This document shows, piece by piece, positions 12,640 to 24,990 of a stretch of DNA of 64,000 nucleotides. This stretch comes from Dryomyza anilis (lineage: Eukaryota; Arthropoda; Insecta; Diptera; Dryomyzidae): contig OX638132.1 in NCBI GenBank assembly GCA_951804985.1, positions 2,895,529-2,959,528 on the forward strand, given 5' to 3'. Each line of letters starts with the position of its first letter. Position 1 is the first letter of the stretch. The notes under the pieces were generated by a model. The model saw nothing but the letters and a program-made list of their open reading frames with translations, did not search any database and had not been told where the DNA came from. The position numbers and the translations under genes are program-made.

Positions 12640-13800
12640 TGGTGCAATGATGAAGAACTAATGAAATAACATTAGTGTAAAAGAGAAGGATATATTTTTA
12701 CTAGCTGCACGTATTCTGGTTATGTGGAGACTTCTAGTTAGAGTTAGCATATGAGTAGTATAAATAAGAGTAAATGAGTCGAAATTTAATTCAGCATGTA
12801 TTAGAAATAGACGAAAAAGCATTAAAAACATTACTTATGCAATGATGAAGCAAGTGAAGGCAGATCAGTGCAATAAAATACATGAGTGTACAAGAGGTGG
12901 AGATTTATTAAGAGCATAACGAATACTCGTCATATGTAGAAGTTTGTGAAAACTTCTAGATTCGGTCAAATGAAACGAAACGATAGATAATTCAGTATGT
13001 GTTAGAAAGAGTTGGAAGATCTTACAGTGCACCTTAAGTGTAGACGTTTGTGGACCCTGTGCGCGGTACATGAGTGTGAAATGGATATATAATACAAACA
13101 ATACGAATAATTGTGAAGTGTAGAAGTTTATATAAATATCCAGAATAGTAAATAAGACGCAAGATAATTCAGTACGTGTTAGAAAGATCATATAGTACAC
13201 ATTAACTGTAAAAGTTTGTGGATACTGTGCGCGGCACATGACTGTGTGAAGAGGTAGATTTATAATGCAAGCAATATGGATTATTGTGATGTATAAAAGT
13301 TTGTACAAACTGCTAGAATAGTAAATGAGATCATACAGTGCACCTTAACTGTAGACGTTTGTGAATACTCTACGCGGTGCATGAGTTTCAACGAGATGGA
13401 GATAGAACACAGGCAATTCGGATTATTGTGAATTGTAGAAGTTTATAGAAATTTCTAGAATAGTAAATAAGACGCATGATAGAAAGAGTTGAAGAGAGTT
13501 GGAAGATCATACAGCACAACTTAATTGTAGAAGTTTGTGGATACTGTGCGCGGTTACATGAGTGTGTAAAGAGATGGAGTTATAATGCAAGCAATATGGA
13601 TTATTGTGAAGTATAGAAGTCTGTAGAAACTTCTAGAATAGTAAATGAGACGCTAGATAATTGAATATGTTTTAGAAAGAGTTGGAAGATCTTACAGTGC
13701 ACCTTAACTATAGACGTTTGTGAATACTGTACGCGGTGCATGAGTTTTAACGAAATGGAGATGGAACACAAGCAATACGGATTTTGGTAAAGTGTATGTA
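12640..13800. repeat. Decayed ~145-185 bp tandem array
   Basis: Units contain, in order, GATCATACAGTGCACCTTAA, TGTAGACGTTTGTGGATAC, GTGCGCGGTACATGAGTG, a segment with GCAAGCAATATGGATTATTG, and GAAACTTCTAGAATAGTAAA. The first landmark recurs near 13014, 13183, 13330, 13502 and 13687, with a more diverged unit upstream from about 12650. The spacing of 145-185 bp reflects indels. There is no coding potential: a 147-codon minus-strand frame (12865-13308) simply spans units. Confidence 0.88.
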
Positions 13801-15745
13801 GATGATTATTAAAATTCCTGGAGCTGCACCTCAGCTCTGGCAGCTACAACACTTTATTTGGTATTTGAAAATGGCTGAATTAAATTGTAGAAACAGTTAA
13901 TATATGCAATATTGTTTTTAGATAAATTTAATTATTAATGTCAATTATTAGCCTACAAAAACAAATATAACGTTGTTTTTATTACATTTATATATGATGA
14001 TACGAACTTTTAAAACCGTTTTCTTAAGACGTTTTTTTCGTAACAGTACAATCCTTATTTGATTAGTTTTACATCTACTATGTCGATATTGTAATAATAT
14101 GATTTATAAATTTGCTAAAAAGCTTGATTTCATTTTAAACACATTCTGCAACAAAATAGTATTGTTCACTTCTGCGGTAGAATGTGAGGTATAACGAGAA
14201 CTATGTGTAGAACATATTTTATTTTTTTAAAAACTGCGGATGATGTTCAGAATGTAGTGCTCATCAACATCACAACACTCTTCTAATTATAAAGAGCCGG
14301 CAATATAAATTGTTGCTGCTGCTTTTAATGTTGTTAGTTTTTATGTTGTTGCTGTGGCATAAAATGTAGCAACTGGAGAGGAAGCAACAGCAACAGTAGC
14401 AGCTAAGTGCGGTGACAATAAAATGCATTAGAAGCATTTAATTATTCACGGCACCCACGTGCATAATTTGAAATGGGAGGTGAGCAGAAGGAGGAACAGC
14501 AAAATAGAGGTTAGGAACAGCAATGAAATATGTTGGATGCAGTAGAATTCAGGCAGTCAAGAGCAGACTGCATTTTGTATGAGAAAAATCTAATATACAA
14601 CTTTTTTGAAATTAAAAATAAATTTAAATAATATTTAAAGTGAAACTAGATCAAATGTTATGTTCAGATTTATGCCTAAAAGTATGCAGCATAATTTTAA
14701 ATAAATTCCCCAAAATATGAAATCTTTTTTTCTGCTTTCATTTTACAGCGCAGTATTTGCATTGCATGTCGAAAATAAAAATTCAGTTTTGCTCGTTTTT
14801 AATTAACTTGCACAAATTTGACTTTAACTCGACAGCATTATTACCGACAGACTCACCAAACATTCGCCGCTGCTGGTGGCTAAGATTGTGATAAGCAGCG
14901 TAGACTCAATTTATACAACGGAGACCAACAGTTAAAATAACCAAAAAAAAAATAATAAAATACCTCAGTGCAGAAAATAATGCCGCGGGTTGGAACACAA
15001 AAGGCTGTCCAATTATAAAATAAACTTGCCCCACTGAAACTCATAATAGCGCTTTTCAACACAAATATTTTTTTAAAAATGTTGGTAGCACAAATTAATT
15101 TAAAACAAATATTTTAATTTAAAAGTGTGCTCTTTTTAGGCTTTGAAAATAAACTTGTGACCGTCAAAAATATAATTTACTGTAAAATTTAAACTTTTAT
15201 TTAGGTTAGGTTATTTGCAAAGTCAAGGTAATTAAAACACTCTTTATACGGCTGTCTAAGAACACTTAAAGATCTCTTAAATGTCAGCAATAAAAAATTT
15301 CTTTAAATTTCTTTAAAATAAAATATAAAAGCTTTCAGATATTTATATTGAAACGTAATTACAGAATATTTACAAGTATTCATTAGAAAGTTGCACTTGA
15401 TTTTCTAAACTCATAACAGAATAATTTTAATCCAACAAATTAATATGAAATAAGTTATCATTAAGTAATGTCTATTTTTTACTGAAAGTTCTAAACATTT
15501 TCTATAAAACCTCATTTAACATTTAGTTTTACTATTAATTACTAATTAATGAAAAATCAATGAATTTGTGACTTCCAAGCAATAGTCAGGTTTTATTGAC
15601 TCTTATTATTCGGTAACCTGATCATCAAGAGTTCTAATATTTTGAAAAATTATAAGACTCATAGGTTCTAGTCACAAACAAAGTTTGAACTAAATCCACC
15701 ACATTTAAAAATTTAGGTAGCCGGAAGGTGACATGGAATGCCCCA
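13801..15745. other. Intergenic or intronic DNA, no supported gene
   Basis: Mostly AT-rich. 14290-14580 is richer in CAACAG/TTGTTGCTG words but has no convincing frame. No tRNA, snRNA or transposon end was recognised. Confidence 0.5.
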
Positions 15746-16138
15746 TCTATATATATAAAACTCTTGGTCCGTCAGTCAGTCGGTCTGTCTGTCTGTCTGT
15801 CTGCTTGTTCCAGCATCACGTCTAAACCGCTGCACCGATTTAACTCAAATTTTGCACCAGGATACTATGGAGTCCGGAGGGTGTCAAAGGGCGAGATTGG
15901 ACAAAGGGGCGTGGCACCTCCCATACAACCTAAACTTTCATAACGACATATCTCGGCACATACACAAGCTGAGAAGATGAAACAAAAAAACTCAAATACA
16001 AAAAAAAAATACAAAAGCAAAAGCAAAAACACAAAAACAAAAGCAAAAATCAAACGCAAAAGTAAAAGCACAAAACTTAAGCAATAACTCAAAAACAACG
16101 GAAAAATAAAAAAAGGATAGAAAACAAAATCAACCACA

Positions 16139-16286
16139 TCAAAATTCACCACTCTAAAATTCACCACACTAAAACTTAACACACTAAAATTCACCACTCT
16201 AAAACTCACCATACTAAAATTCACCACACTCAAATTCAAAACACCAAAATTTACCACACTCAAATTCAACCCCTGAGCGTTGGTTA

Positions 16287-16318
<32 letters not shown>

Positions 16319-16765
16319 TTCATCACACTAAAATTCACCACACTAAAATTCACCACACTAATATTCACCACATTAAAACTCACCACACTAAAATTCACCA
16401 CACTAAAACTCACCACAATAAAACTCACCACATTGAAACTCACCACTTGAACTCACCACACCAAAATTCATCACACTAAAATTCACCATACTAAAATTCA
16501 CCACACTAAAATTCACCACATTAAACTCACCACACTAAAATTCATTACACTAAAACTCACCACATTAAAACTCACCACACTAAAATTCACCACACTAAAA
16601 CTCACCACAATAAAACTCACCACACTAAAATTCACCACACTCAAATTCACCCACTTAAACTTACCACACTAAACTGAACACACTTAAATTGAACACACTA
16701 AAACACACAACAATAAAATTCACTGCACTAAAACTCACCACACTAAAAGTAACCACAATAAAACT
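16139..16765. repeat. 15-bp minisatellite inside Helitron-like copy A
   Basis: About 40 imperfect copies of ATTCACCACACTAAA, interrupted by an A-run of about 27 nt near 16295-16318. A related array (complementary strand, 36155-36345) lies inside copy C, so the array belongs to the element. A 15-nt period preserves reading frame, which explains minus-strand frames reading VVNFS/VVSFS repeats. Confidence 0.95.
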
Positions 16766-16850
16766 TCTACTGGGAAAAACTCTACGGGGAATAATTCTAC
16801 GGGAAAGAATTCTACTGGGAAGAATTCTACGGGGAAGCACAGTCTGAGAA
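16766..16850. repeat. GAATTCTACGGGGA short repeats in copy A
   Basis: Four to five copies of ACTGGGAAGAATTCTACGGG-like units directly after the 15-bp array. The same word occurs in complement at 36005-36140 in copy C, in the same position relative to the minisatellite. Confidence 0.85.
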
Positions 16851-17042
16851 AGAATTGTATATGATAACAGTTGTTTTAGCGGAGAATTAGTTTGGTTTTG
16901 GTTACTACATTTATAAAACCAATAAAAAATACGTCCACGGGTCCCTGATATAAATAATAAAAATATTATTTATATTAATAAAATTGCTCCATAACCTTGC
17001 ATTCACAAAATCTTTGCACGAGTCGTGTACGGGTCCAGCTAG

Positions 17043-17799
17043 TATAACTATAAAACTTTTGATCGGTCAGTATGTCACTTCTTCCAGCATCAAGTCTAAA
17101 CTAGTTAAACGATTTGACTGAAAATTTACACGAGGATACCATGGAATCCGAACAATGACAAAGGATAAATATGGGCGTGCTTGCATAAAGGACCGCGTTA
17201 CCTCTCAACATAAATGTTTAAAAAGATTTATCTCGGAACTTAATATGATACATGAAACAAAAACCTTAAATACAAAAAAAATACAAAATCAAATGTACAA
17301 AATAAAAGCAAAAACACAAAAACAAAATAAGTGCAAAAACTCAAAAAAAGAGCAAAAACAAAAGCAAAAATACTAAAATAAAAGTAAAAAACAAAAGCAA
17401 AAATACAGAAACCAACAAAAAAAAAATACAAAACAAAAGAAAAAACACAAATAAAAATCAAAAATAACTCAAAACAAAAAAATGCAAAAAAGAACAAAAA
17501 AACTAAAAAAAATATATTAAATACAAACACAAAAACAAAAGGCAAAAACAACAACACAAAAAGAAAATTGTAAAAGCAAAAGCCAAAACAAATATAAAAT
17601 AAATAAAAACTAAAAACAATGCAAAAAACGTCGATCCCAAGAGCAATACCAATAAAAGGAAAAATAAAAACAAAATCAAAAAAATTGGAAAAACAAATGC
17701 TAAAACATAAATAAACATAAAAGAAGAAATTAAACAACAAACAATATGAACTGCAATACTTAAAAAAACTCGTTGCGCAGCCCGGGTATGAAATACTAG
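17043..17799 (+). mobile_element. Helitron-like element, copy B, abutting copy A
   Basis: It begins directly after the CTAG of copy A with TATAACTATAAAACTTTTG, then the family 5' words (TTCCAGCATCAAGTCTAAAC, GAGGATACCATGGAATCCG). The interior 17260-17750 is (CAAAAACAAAAG)-type simple sequence. The right end is GTATGAAATACTAG before TTATAAC, so it also ends in CTAG, but its 3' sequence differs from copies A and C. This makes it a head-to-tail neighbour from a related subfamily. Confidence 0.7.
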
Positions 17800-18780
17800 T
17801 TATAACAAAATTCTAGAATTATATATAAAAAAAATCTTCGAAATTTCCATGCATATTTGAAAAGAAATCAAATCCTTCATTAGTACTCAAAATCTTTGGA
17901 ATTAAACCAAAACAAAAAGCATTTCATTTTGTATGATTTTCCTTTTTTTTAATTTTTAAGTTTTAAATAAAATAGTTCATGGTTATTTTGAACATTAATA
18001 TTACATCGATTACAATTATAATAAAAAACATATGGGACAAAACTAAGTACAAATGCTGGGATTTATATAGATTTTAATTCTCATTTAATAACTACAACTA
18101 TTATTTTATCTTAATAATAGCTAGTATTAATGCAAATTAATTTATATTTATTTTAACTAAAAAATATATATTTTTCAGCATGTTTTTCTACGGTGCGCTG
18201 TGAACAAAAAAAATACAGCATAGCAAATCAAATGAAAATGTTTCTAATTAACACTGCTACATGCTCAGGGCAGAATTTATATTTTTCTTTTATTTTTCAA
18301 CTTTTTTCACAATTACTACAACAAGAAAAACCAACAGAAAGAGAACGAAATAAACGCAGCAAATTAACAGTTAATGTTAAAACAAGTCCAGAAAAAATAA
18401 AAAAAACTGCAGTTGGTAATTAAAAAAAGTACATTAAAATATTACAGAAAAACTTGGAAATAACAGCAGCATGTGAAAAAAATTTAAGAAAATGGCCAAC
18501 GATAAGGCAACAAAAGCAAACACCAGTTAATGTGTTGAAGTAAAACGAGCTAAAAACGCGCAAAAAACGAATGAAAAACGAACAAAAATAGTGCAGAAAA
18601 AAGAGAGAAAAAAAATCAAAGAGTGCAGTGCAACTTTATGTGGCACAAATAGCAGCGAATGATGCTACCAAATAACTACCCAAATGAAAAAACCCCCACA
18701 AATAATATGAAACAAACCCCATATGTTGTTGGATGTTATTTCAAATTTGTTGGGTATTTTTTTTTTATTTTTATGGATGC
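17800..18780. other. AT-rich DNA, nothing recognised
   Basis: No supported gene. A 76-codon plus frame at 18193-18423 shows no recognisable features. Confidence 0.5.
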
Positions 18781-20640
18781 TCTTTTATTTTGAAATTTAA
18801 GTTTTATATAAAATTTCCATCTTGATTATTAATGCCTATTTATTACTATTTTCACAAATATTCTTTACAATTTAAAGTAGTGACAGTCATGGAGTTATGG
18901 AGTTTATTTCATTATATTATGCAAATTATTCAATTAAAAGAAATTTTAGTGATAATTGAAACAATTTTTATAATTTTTCGATATTATTATTTCATTTTTC
19001 TAATTGAATTTTATTCAGTTGTGTACTATTTCGATTTTATTCGATTTTATCGATTTTTATTTTATTATTTGCTTGATTCATTAAGTATTATTTCTTTGGG
19101 GGGTTATTTACTACATTAAAAGCATTTTGGAGTTAAAAAGGTTTTTCAACAGGGACGCTACAAAAGTAGAGCGACAGGGACAGCAAACGACGCCATATTT
19201 CTTGCTGCTCTTTTGACATTTCTCTTCAGTAACGAATTTTCAGTAACGGAATTCGAATTTCGGTAGTAAATTTTAATAATTGGCTCGTATATCTTTCCAT
19301 CATGAAATGGCAAACCTTACTGAAGAGAAATGTCAAAAGAGCGGCAAGAAATATAGCGTCGTTTGCTGTCCCTGTCGCTCTCCTTTGTAGCGTCCCTGTT
19401 GAAAAACCCTTGAAAAAACTTTTGTAGCAATCTTATTGAAAAACCCTATATTTGTCTGACTTAAATGGCGTTTATTTCATTACTTTTTGAAAATTATGCA
19501 ATTGAGAGCAATTTGTGTATTAATTGGGTAATGTTTTCATTCATTTGATACGTAGTTTGATTGGCGCTAAATCATTTTTTTTTCGTTGGGTGATATTTCT
19601 TTATGTAATAATTTTTAAATTTTTAAAACTATTTTTTAATTTCATCCGGAATATATTATTTGTTCTTTACTTTTGTTTTGTTTCGTTTTGTGTTTTTCAT
19701 TTGGCGCTATGTAGCGTCCATTTTGACTACATTAAAAAAATATTCATTAAATCTTAAAGCAGCTGAAAGTAGTGACAGACGAACTCTGTTGTGATGATTA
19801 AATGGGTTGTATTTTATTACATTATGTGGATTATTTAATTGAAAGCAATTTGAATGCAAAATGTTTACATTATTTCATTGGTTTTAATTCATTTTTTTAA
19901 TTAAGTTTTTCTTTTTTTTGCTTTTTTGAGTTTCTAATACTGATTATTAATACTGATTTTTTGGAGGCTGTTTTGTATAATATTATTTCACTGGGAGTTA
20001 TATTTCATTACTTTAAATTGAGAGCAATTATATTTGGACATTTCTTTCATCTGTGAGACTTAAATGAAGTTTATTTCATTTTTTTGGATGTTGTTTTATT
20101 TTTAAAATAGCTTTTATTGTGTACTATTTCTATTATATTGTTTGAAAATGATAATTGCTATTTTTTTCGTTTGGTACAAGTTATTTTATTGAGTGTTATT
20201 TGATTGGAAGTTATTTCACTACTTCCAATTAAGAGCAATTTGCAGTTATATTTGTACAATTATTTCAATACTTTATGAGGATTATGCAATTGATAGAAAT
20301 TAAAGAGTTAAATTTGAAAATTTCCCCAAAAATTATAAACTAAATTCGAAAAAAAAAACAACAATTCTTTTTGTTTTTTTTTTTTTGTTTTTTAGTATTT
20401 AGTTTATAATTTTTGGGAAAACATTTCTTTTATTGGGAAAGAGGGTGTTATTTCATTGAGTATTGCTTCATTTGGTGTTTTTTAATTTTTTTGAAGTGAT
20501 AATCTCCAAAAAATGGTTGCTTTTCATTTCGTTAGGTGCTTTTTCAGTTTTTTTTTTATATTTCATTGGTTGCTATTTCATTAGGCGCTGCAATTCTAAA
20601 GTGCCTCGGCAAATACGCAAGAATTCAAAAGTAGCTCAAT
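18781..20640. repeat. Decayed TTATTTCATT repeat field, interrupted by a MITE
   Basis: The composite word TTATTTCATTA...ATTATGCAATTGAGAGCAATTTG recurs near 18904, 19468, 19810, 20000, 20205 and 20262. AAAGTAGTGACAG occurs at about 18877 and 19767. Spacing is irregular (roughly 60-560 bp), so this is an old, heavily decayed array. The MITE at 19138-19411 sits within it. Confidence 0.6.
19138..19411. mobile_element. Long-TIR MITE (about 95-bp inverted arms)
   Basis: Left arm 19138-19232 and right arm 19317-19411 are inverted copies differing at only a few positions. The outer end reads GGTTTTTCAACAGGGACGCT and the inner end reads TTGACATTTCTCTTCAGTAA. The spacer is about 84 bp. There is no coding capacity. 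A weaker copy of the terminal words (TTGAAAAACCCTAT) lies just to the right near 19436-19449. I could not assign a superfamily or a clean target duplication. Confidence 0.88.
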
Positions 20641-21540
20641 GCAAACTTGTGCAACTAGTTGACAAATGAATGAATAAAGTACCATCGTTTTTTAATTATT
20701 TGTCAACGTCTTCGTTGTCAGCACTTTTTGTGAAACTCTTTTTTTTTTTCTTTTTGCATTTTCTTTTTATTAATAGGACTTAGTAGTTTTTCGTAGGCTT
20801 CTTGGCATGTTGACTGTCCGTCGTATTTGTCCAGTTAATACTTTTTAAAGTTAATTTTAAAGTTTTGTAGTCATTGGAAAAAAGTACGGTCACCAAATCG
20901 ATGACTCTTGTAAAAGTTCTGCGATAATTTCGCTAATTAAAGGCATCTTTTATTTAATGCTTTTATTTCATTATTTCGTCTGTAGCCTTTTTAATTATTG
21001 CTTCATCGAATGCATTTCTGCTACGTTTGGCTGCATAAATCATATGGATTTTTTATTTTACGAATTCAAAAGTTTTTTTTTCAGAATCATGTATAATGCG
21101 TAATTATTTTTATTTCATTTTGTTAATCTTATTTATAATTTCTGCTTTATTATCATGCTGTATGTTTTAATTAAACTCAGTTCAACTGAGTCTGTAATAA
21201 ACATGTACGCTACGACATTTATATAATGAGATATGTTAATTATTTAATTTTCGCAGAAATATAATTTTATTTTTAATTCAATTTAAATTTGTTGATTTTG
21301 TCACCATTAAATGGCCTCAAATATTATAAACTCGTAGATTTATTTTGAATTCTTTACGGCTAAAATGTAAAAAAAATATAATATATCATCACTAGTTATG
21401 AATGATGAACAATTCTTCTTTTCAGATAACTCCCAATATTTCTGTACTACATACCCTATATTAAACATTGGGGTATAATTGAAAATAAAACCCTAAAAAC
21501 AAAAATGGAACAAAAATATATGCAAAAATATTTGTTATGT
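20641..21540. other. AT-rich DNA, nothing recognised
   Basis: No gene or element supported. Confidence 0.5.
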
Positions 21541-23310
21541 TCGAAAAAAATATTTACTAAAAAAAATAGATCTTATTCGACAAAAAACAATGTTCGAAAA
21601 AATTCTAAAGAAAATGCTGTGTGACAAAACGAATGTAATGTTCGAAAATAACATTTTACAACAACAAATTTGTATTCATCAATAATATCAATGTTCGAAA
21701 ATTTTCGAAATAAAAAATGTTCAAAAAATTCTTTGTGCGACAAAACCACATACCGTTCGAAAACTAAATTTTCCAACAAAAAAAGTTATTCTAAAAACAA
21801 CAACGTTCGAAAATGTTCGAAAAAATTATAGACATAATATTTGGTCGAGAACGTGATGTTTGAAAACAAAATAATAAAAAAAAAATTATAGACAACAACA
21901 ACAATGTTCGAAAAATGTCGGTAAATTTTATTGTTTTTTTTTTAATTTTATGCGAAAAAAACAAATAATGTTGGCAACAAACAACATTTTTCAACAAAAA
22001 TGTTTATTCAAAAAATCCAATGTTCTAAATTTTTCGAAAAAAAATGTTGCGTGGCTAAATAATGTAATGTTCGAAAATATCATTTTCCAACAACAACAAA
22101 AAATATATTCGTCGCAAACAACGCAATGTAGAAAACATTATTTTCCAACATAAAATTTGATTGGTCAAATACAATAATGTTCAAAAAATTAAAAAAAAAA
22201 TTATCCGACAACGCTATGTTCGAAAACAACCTTTACCAAAAAAAAAATCAACAAAAACAACATAATGTTCGAATACTAAATTTTCTAACAAAAAAATGTT
22301 ATTCGAAAATTTAAAAAAAAATTGAAAAAAAATTATTTGGGTCAGAAAAACGTAAACAACGTAATGGTCGAAAATAACATTTTCCAACAAACTATTTTAT
22401 TGGACTAAAACATAAATGTTCGAAAATGTTTAAACAAAATAATGTTGGAAACAACATTTTTCAAAAAAAAAAAAAATGTTATTGGACAAAAACAACAATG
22501 TTCGAAAATTTTCAAAAAAAAAATGTTGTGTGACTAAACAACGTTATGTTCGAAAATAAAAATTTCCAACAAAAAAATGTATTCTACATAAACAACGCAA
22601 TGTCGAAGCAACATTTTCAAACAGAAGATTTGATTGGTCAAATAAAATTATGTTCGAATAAGTTCGAAAAAAAATGTATGCGACAACGTTATATTCGAAA
22701 ACAATGTTCACCAAAAAAAATTTAAACAAAAACAACATAATGTTCGAAAACTAAATTTTCTAACAAAAAACATTTTATTCGAAAAAACAAAAACGTTCGA
22801 AAATTGTATAAAAAATTACAACAAAATATTTGGGCGAGAAAAACGTAATGCTCGAAAATAACATTTTCGAACAAACTATTTTATTGGACTAAAACATAAA
22901 CGTTCGAAAATATTTGAACAAAATAACAAAATAATGTGGGAAACAACATTTTCAACAAAAAAAAATGTTAATGGACAAAAACAACAATGTTCGAAAATTT
23001 TCGAAAAAAATGTTTTGTGACTAAACAACGTTATGTTCGAAAACAACATTTGCCACCACAAGAAGATTTGATTAATATTCGAAAAATTTCGATAAAAAAG
23101 TTGTACGACAAAAAAACGTTATGTTCGAAAAGAAAATATTCAACAAAAACAAAAAAAATCATATTCGAAAATACAAAAACGTTTGAAAAATTAAAAAAAA
23201 AATCGAAGAGAAAAACAACGGAATGTTCGAAAAATAATCTTTTCAACAAACTATTTTTATTGCACAAAAACATCAATGTTCGAAAATGTTCGAAAGAAAA
23301 TTCCCTGTAA
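21541..23310. repeat. TTCGAA-rich degenerate array
   Basis: About 1.77 kb of irregular units combining AATGTTCGAAAATTTTCGAA, an A-run, TGTGTGACAAAACAACG and AACATTTTCCAACAAA. Unit length is roughly 60-80 bp. Dozens of TTCGAA or GTTCGAAAA words occur. Both strands carry many short chance frames of 60-117 codons made of the same words; none is a gene. Confidence 0.85.
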
Positions 23311-24719
23311 ATGCGACCAAGTGAATTTTCTGTAAAAGTTTTTATATAACTCTCAACCAAAGACCAAATTAGTTCTAGATTCAAATATAAATCTTTGTGA
23401 AAGAGATTTATTTCTATTGAAAAATAATACCTCTCATTGAAAACCCAATTGGAAATAAATGTTAATAATTTTTTCTGTTCTCTGATTAAATCACATTTTC
23501 AATAATCCACCAAACGTTGCGTTTTCAATTAAACTGCAAAAAAACAGGCCGATATTACGTCGGCCGCAACGGCCTTCGGCAGCACCATCGACAGCTGCTG
23601 TTGCGCCACACAAAATGTTGGCGCCACCAATTGAGCCAGCCGATTAGCTGCAACGATTCGCACGTCGCCAACTTCATCAGAATTTTGTGCATTTTCCAAT
23701 TAACTGATTAAATTTGAGCTCTAATCGAGTCCAGCGACGCCACCTGTCATTAGTGCTTTCGCTCGTGATACGTGTCCTGGAAGCCAACTACTGCTGCTGC
23801 TGCATTCTAATGTAAAACTGCGGCTGTGACGCCAGTGAAGCGCGTCGCCAAGTGGCTCAAAGAAAAATGCAGCAGCCAGCAGTAATGCGATGAAGCATTT
23901 GCGCCAACTTGAATCAAGCAAAACCAGGCCAACTAACTGACTGACTGTCTCTTCGTCGGTTTGTGTTTTGTCTGTCTAGCTGTCTAATAGCGAATCAATT
24001 GAAAAACAATTTGGCGTAACGAGTACCGGGTAGCGCTACTTAGTGGCTCACGAGCCACGATCGGCGAAGCGTGCTGCGCGCAGCCAACTTTGCCACAAAC
24101 TCACGCAAAAAAGTAACCAGGCAGGACTCAAGGCACAACTTTGCTCGGAAAGATATTAAATATTCATTACTCGATAATCTAGTGCATGTGAGGAGAGACT
24201 GTTGGTAAAGCGAAGAGTGCGAGAGAGAGAGTTAAATAGAGAGGGGGGGCTTAAAGCTTTGCGCTCACTATGCTTTGTTTATTGAAATCCTGCCAAATCC
24301 TGCGGAAACACGTTTCGCCATTTTGCAGCACGTGTTGAGAATTTACAGCTGCTGCCGCTGCTGGCTCTGAATTCAACACACACACACACACATCTACACA
24401 TCCATGCAAGCACTACCACATACTACTAAATACTGTAAAACACAAACATTTCGCTGTACAACATGTTTATAAAAAAAAAGTGCCATTTTTTTTAAATTTT
24501 CACCAACATCTACGCGGTCAGTTTTCACTTTGTATCACGCAGAACCTGCGGTGTTAAACACACATTCTGTGCAAAATGAAATTTAAAGCGAAATATAATT
24601 AGGGGGGAATTTAGAAAAGAATTTAAAATACGTGCAAAATTCAAATATGCAGAATTTAGCTGCATAAAATAAAATATTTTATTTATTATTTTCAATTTCT
24701 TTGCCTGCAAATTTTATTT
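23311..24719. other. Complex, GC-richer island without a supported gene
   Basis: 23500-24130 has balanced composition (for example GTCGGCCGCAACGGCCTTCG near 23560) and 24370-24400 holds a (CA)n run. Short frames of 61-66 codons exist on both strands and none resembles a known family. Such islands in fly DNA can be regulatory, or exons whose partners lie outside the window. Confidence 0.45.
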
Positions 24720-24990
24720 CGATGCCTCTTTCGAAAACCCACACGTTTCAATTTGCTTACGAAAAACGACACATTAAAAAATGTTTCATTTAAATAAGTA
24801 TACGTTTTTTTATCCACGAAAAGAAGCATTAAATTATTTTAGTCACGAAAATAATTTCATTCTTGTTTTTTCCACGAACAGTAGTATAACTTTATCTTTC
24901 CCACGAATAGAAGCACATTTATATTTTATCTACGAATAAAAGCGCATTTTTAATTTCACCACGAATAAAGGCATATATGTATTTTTGAGA
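24720..24990. repeat. ~45-50 bp decayed repeat with CCACGAATAAAAGC
   Basis: Six related units containing (C)CACGAA(T/A)A-A-AAGCA(C/T)ATTT are spaced about 45-60 bp apart between 24755 and 24980. Confidence 0.7.

Larger units (their letters stand above)
15746..17042 (+). mobile_element. Helitron-like non-autonomous element, copy A
   Basis: The element starts TCTATATATATAAAAC after an A and ends GGGTCCAGCTAG before a T, the A^TC...CTAG^T arrangement of canonical Helitrons. A short palindrome, CACGAGTCGTG, lies about 10 nt before the terminal CTAG, matching the expected 3' hairpin. The 5' region (15746-15950) holds a TCTG microsatellite, TTCCAGCATCACGTCTAAAC and GGATACTATGGAGTCCGGA, all shared with the other copies. 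The interior is A-rich simple sequence plus a 15-bp minisatellite. There is no Rep/helicase coding sequence, so it is non-autonomous. Confidence 0.8.

Noticed and set aside
15865..16446. 193-codon minus-strand frame with VVNFS repeats
   Set aside because: Produced by the 15-bp minisatellite, whose length is a multiple of 3.
22987..23384. 107-codon plus and 117-codon minus frames
   Set aside because: Overlapping frames across the TTCGAA repeat field, composed of repeated words.
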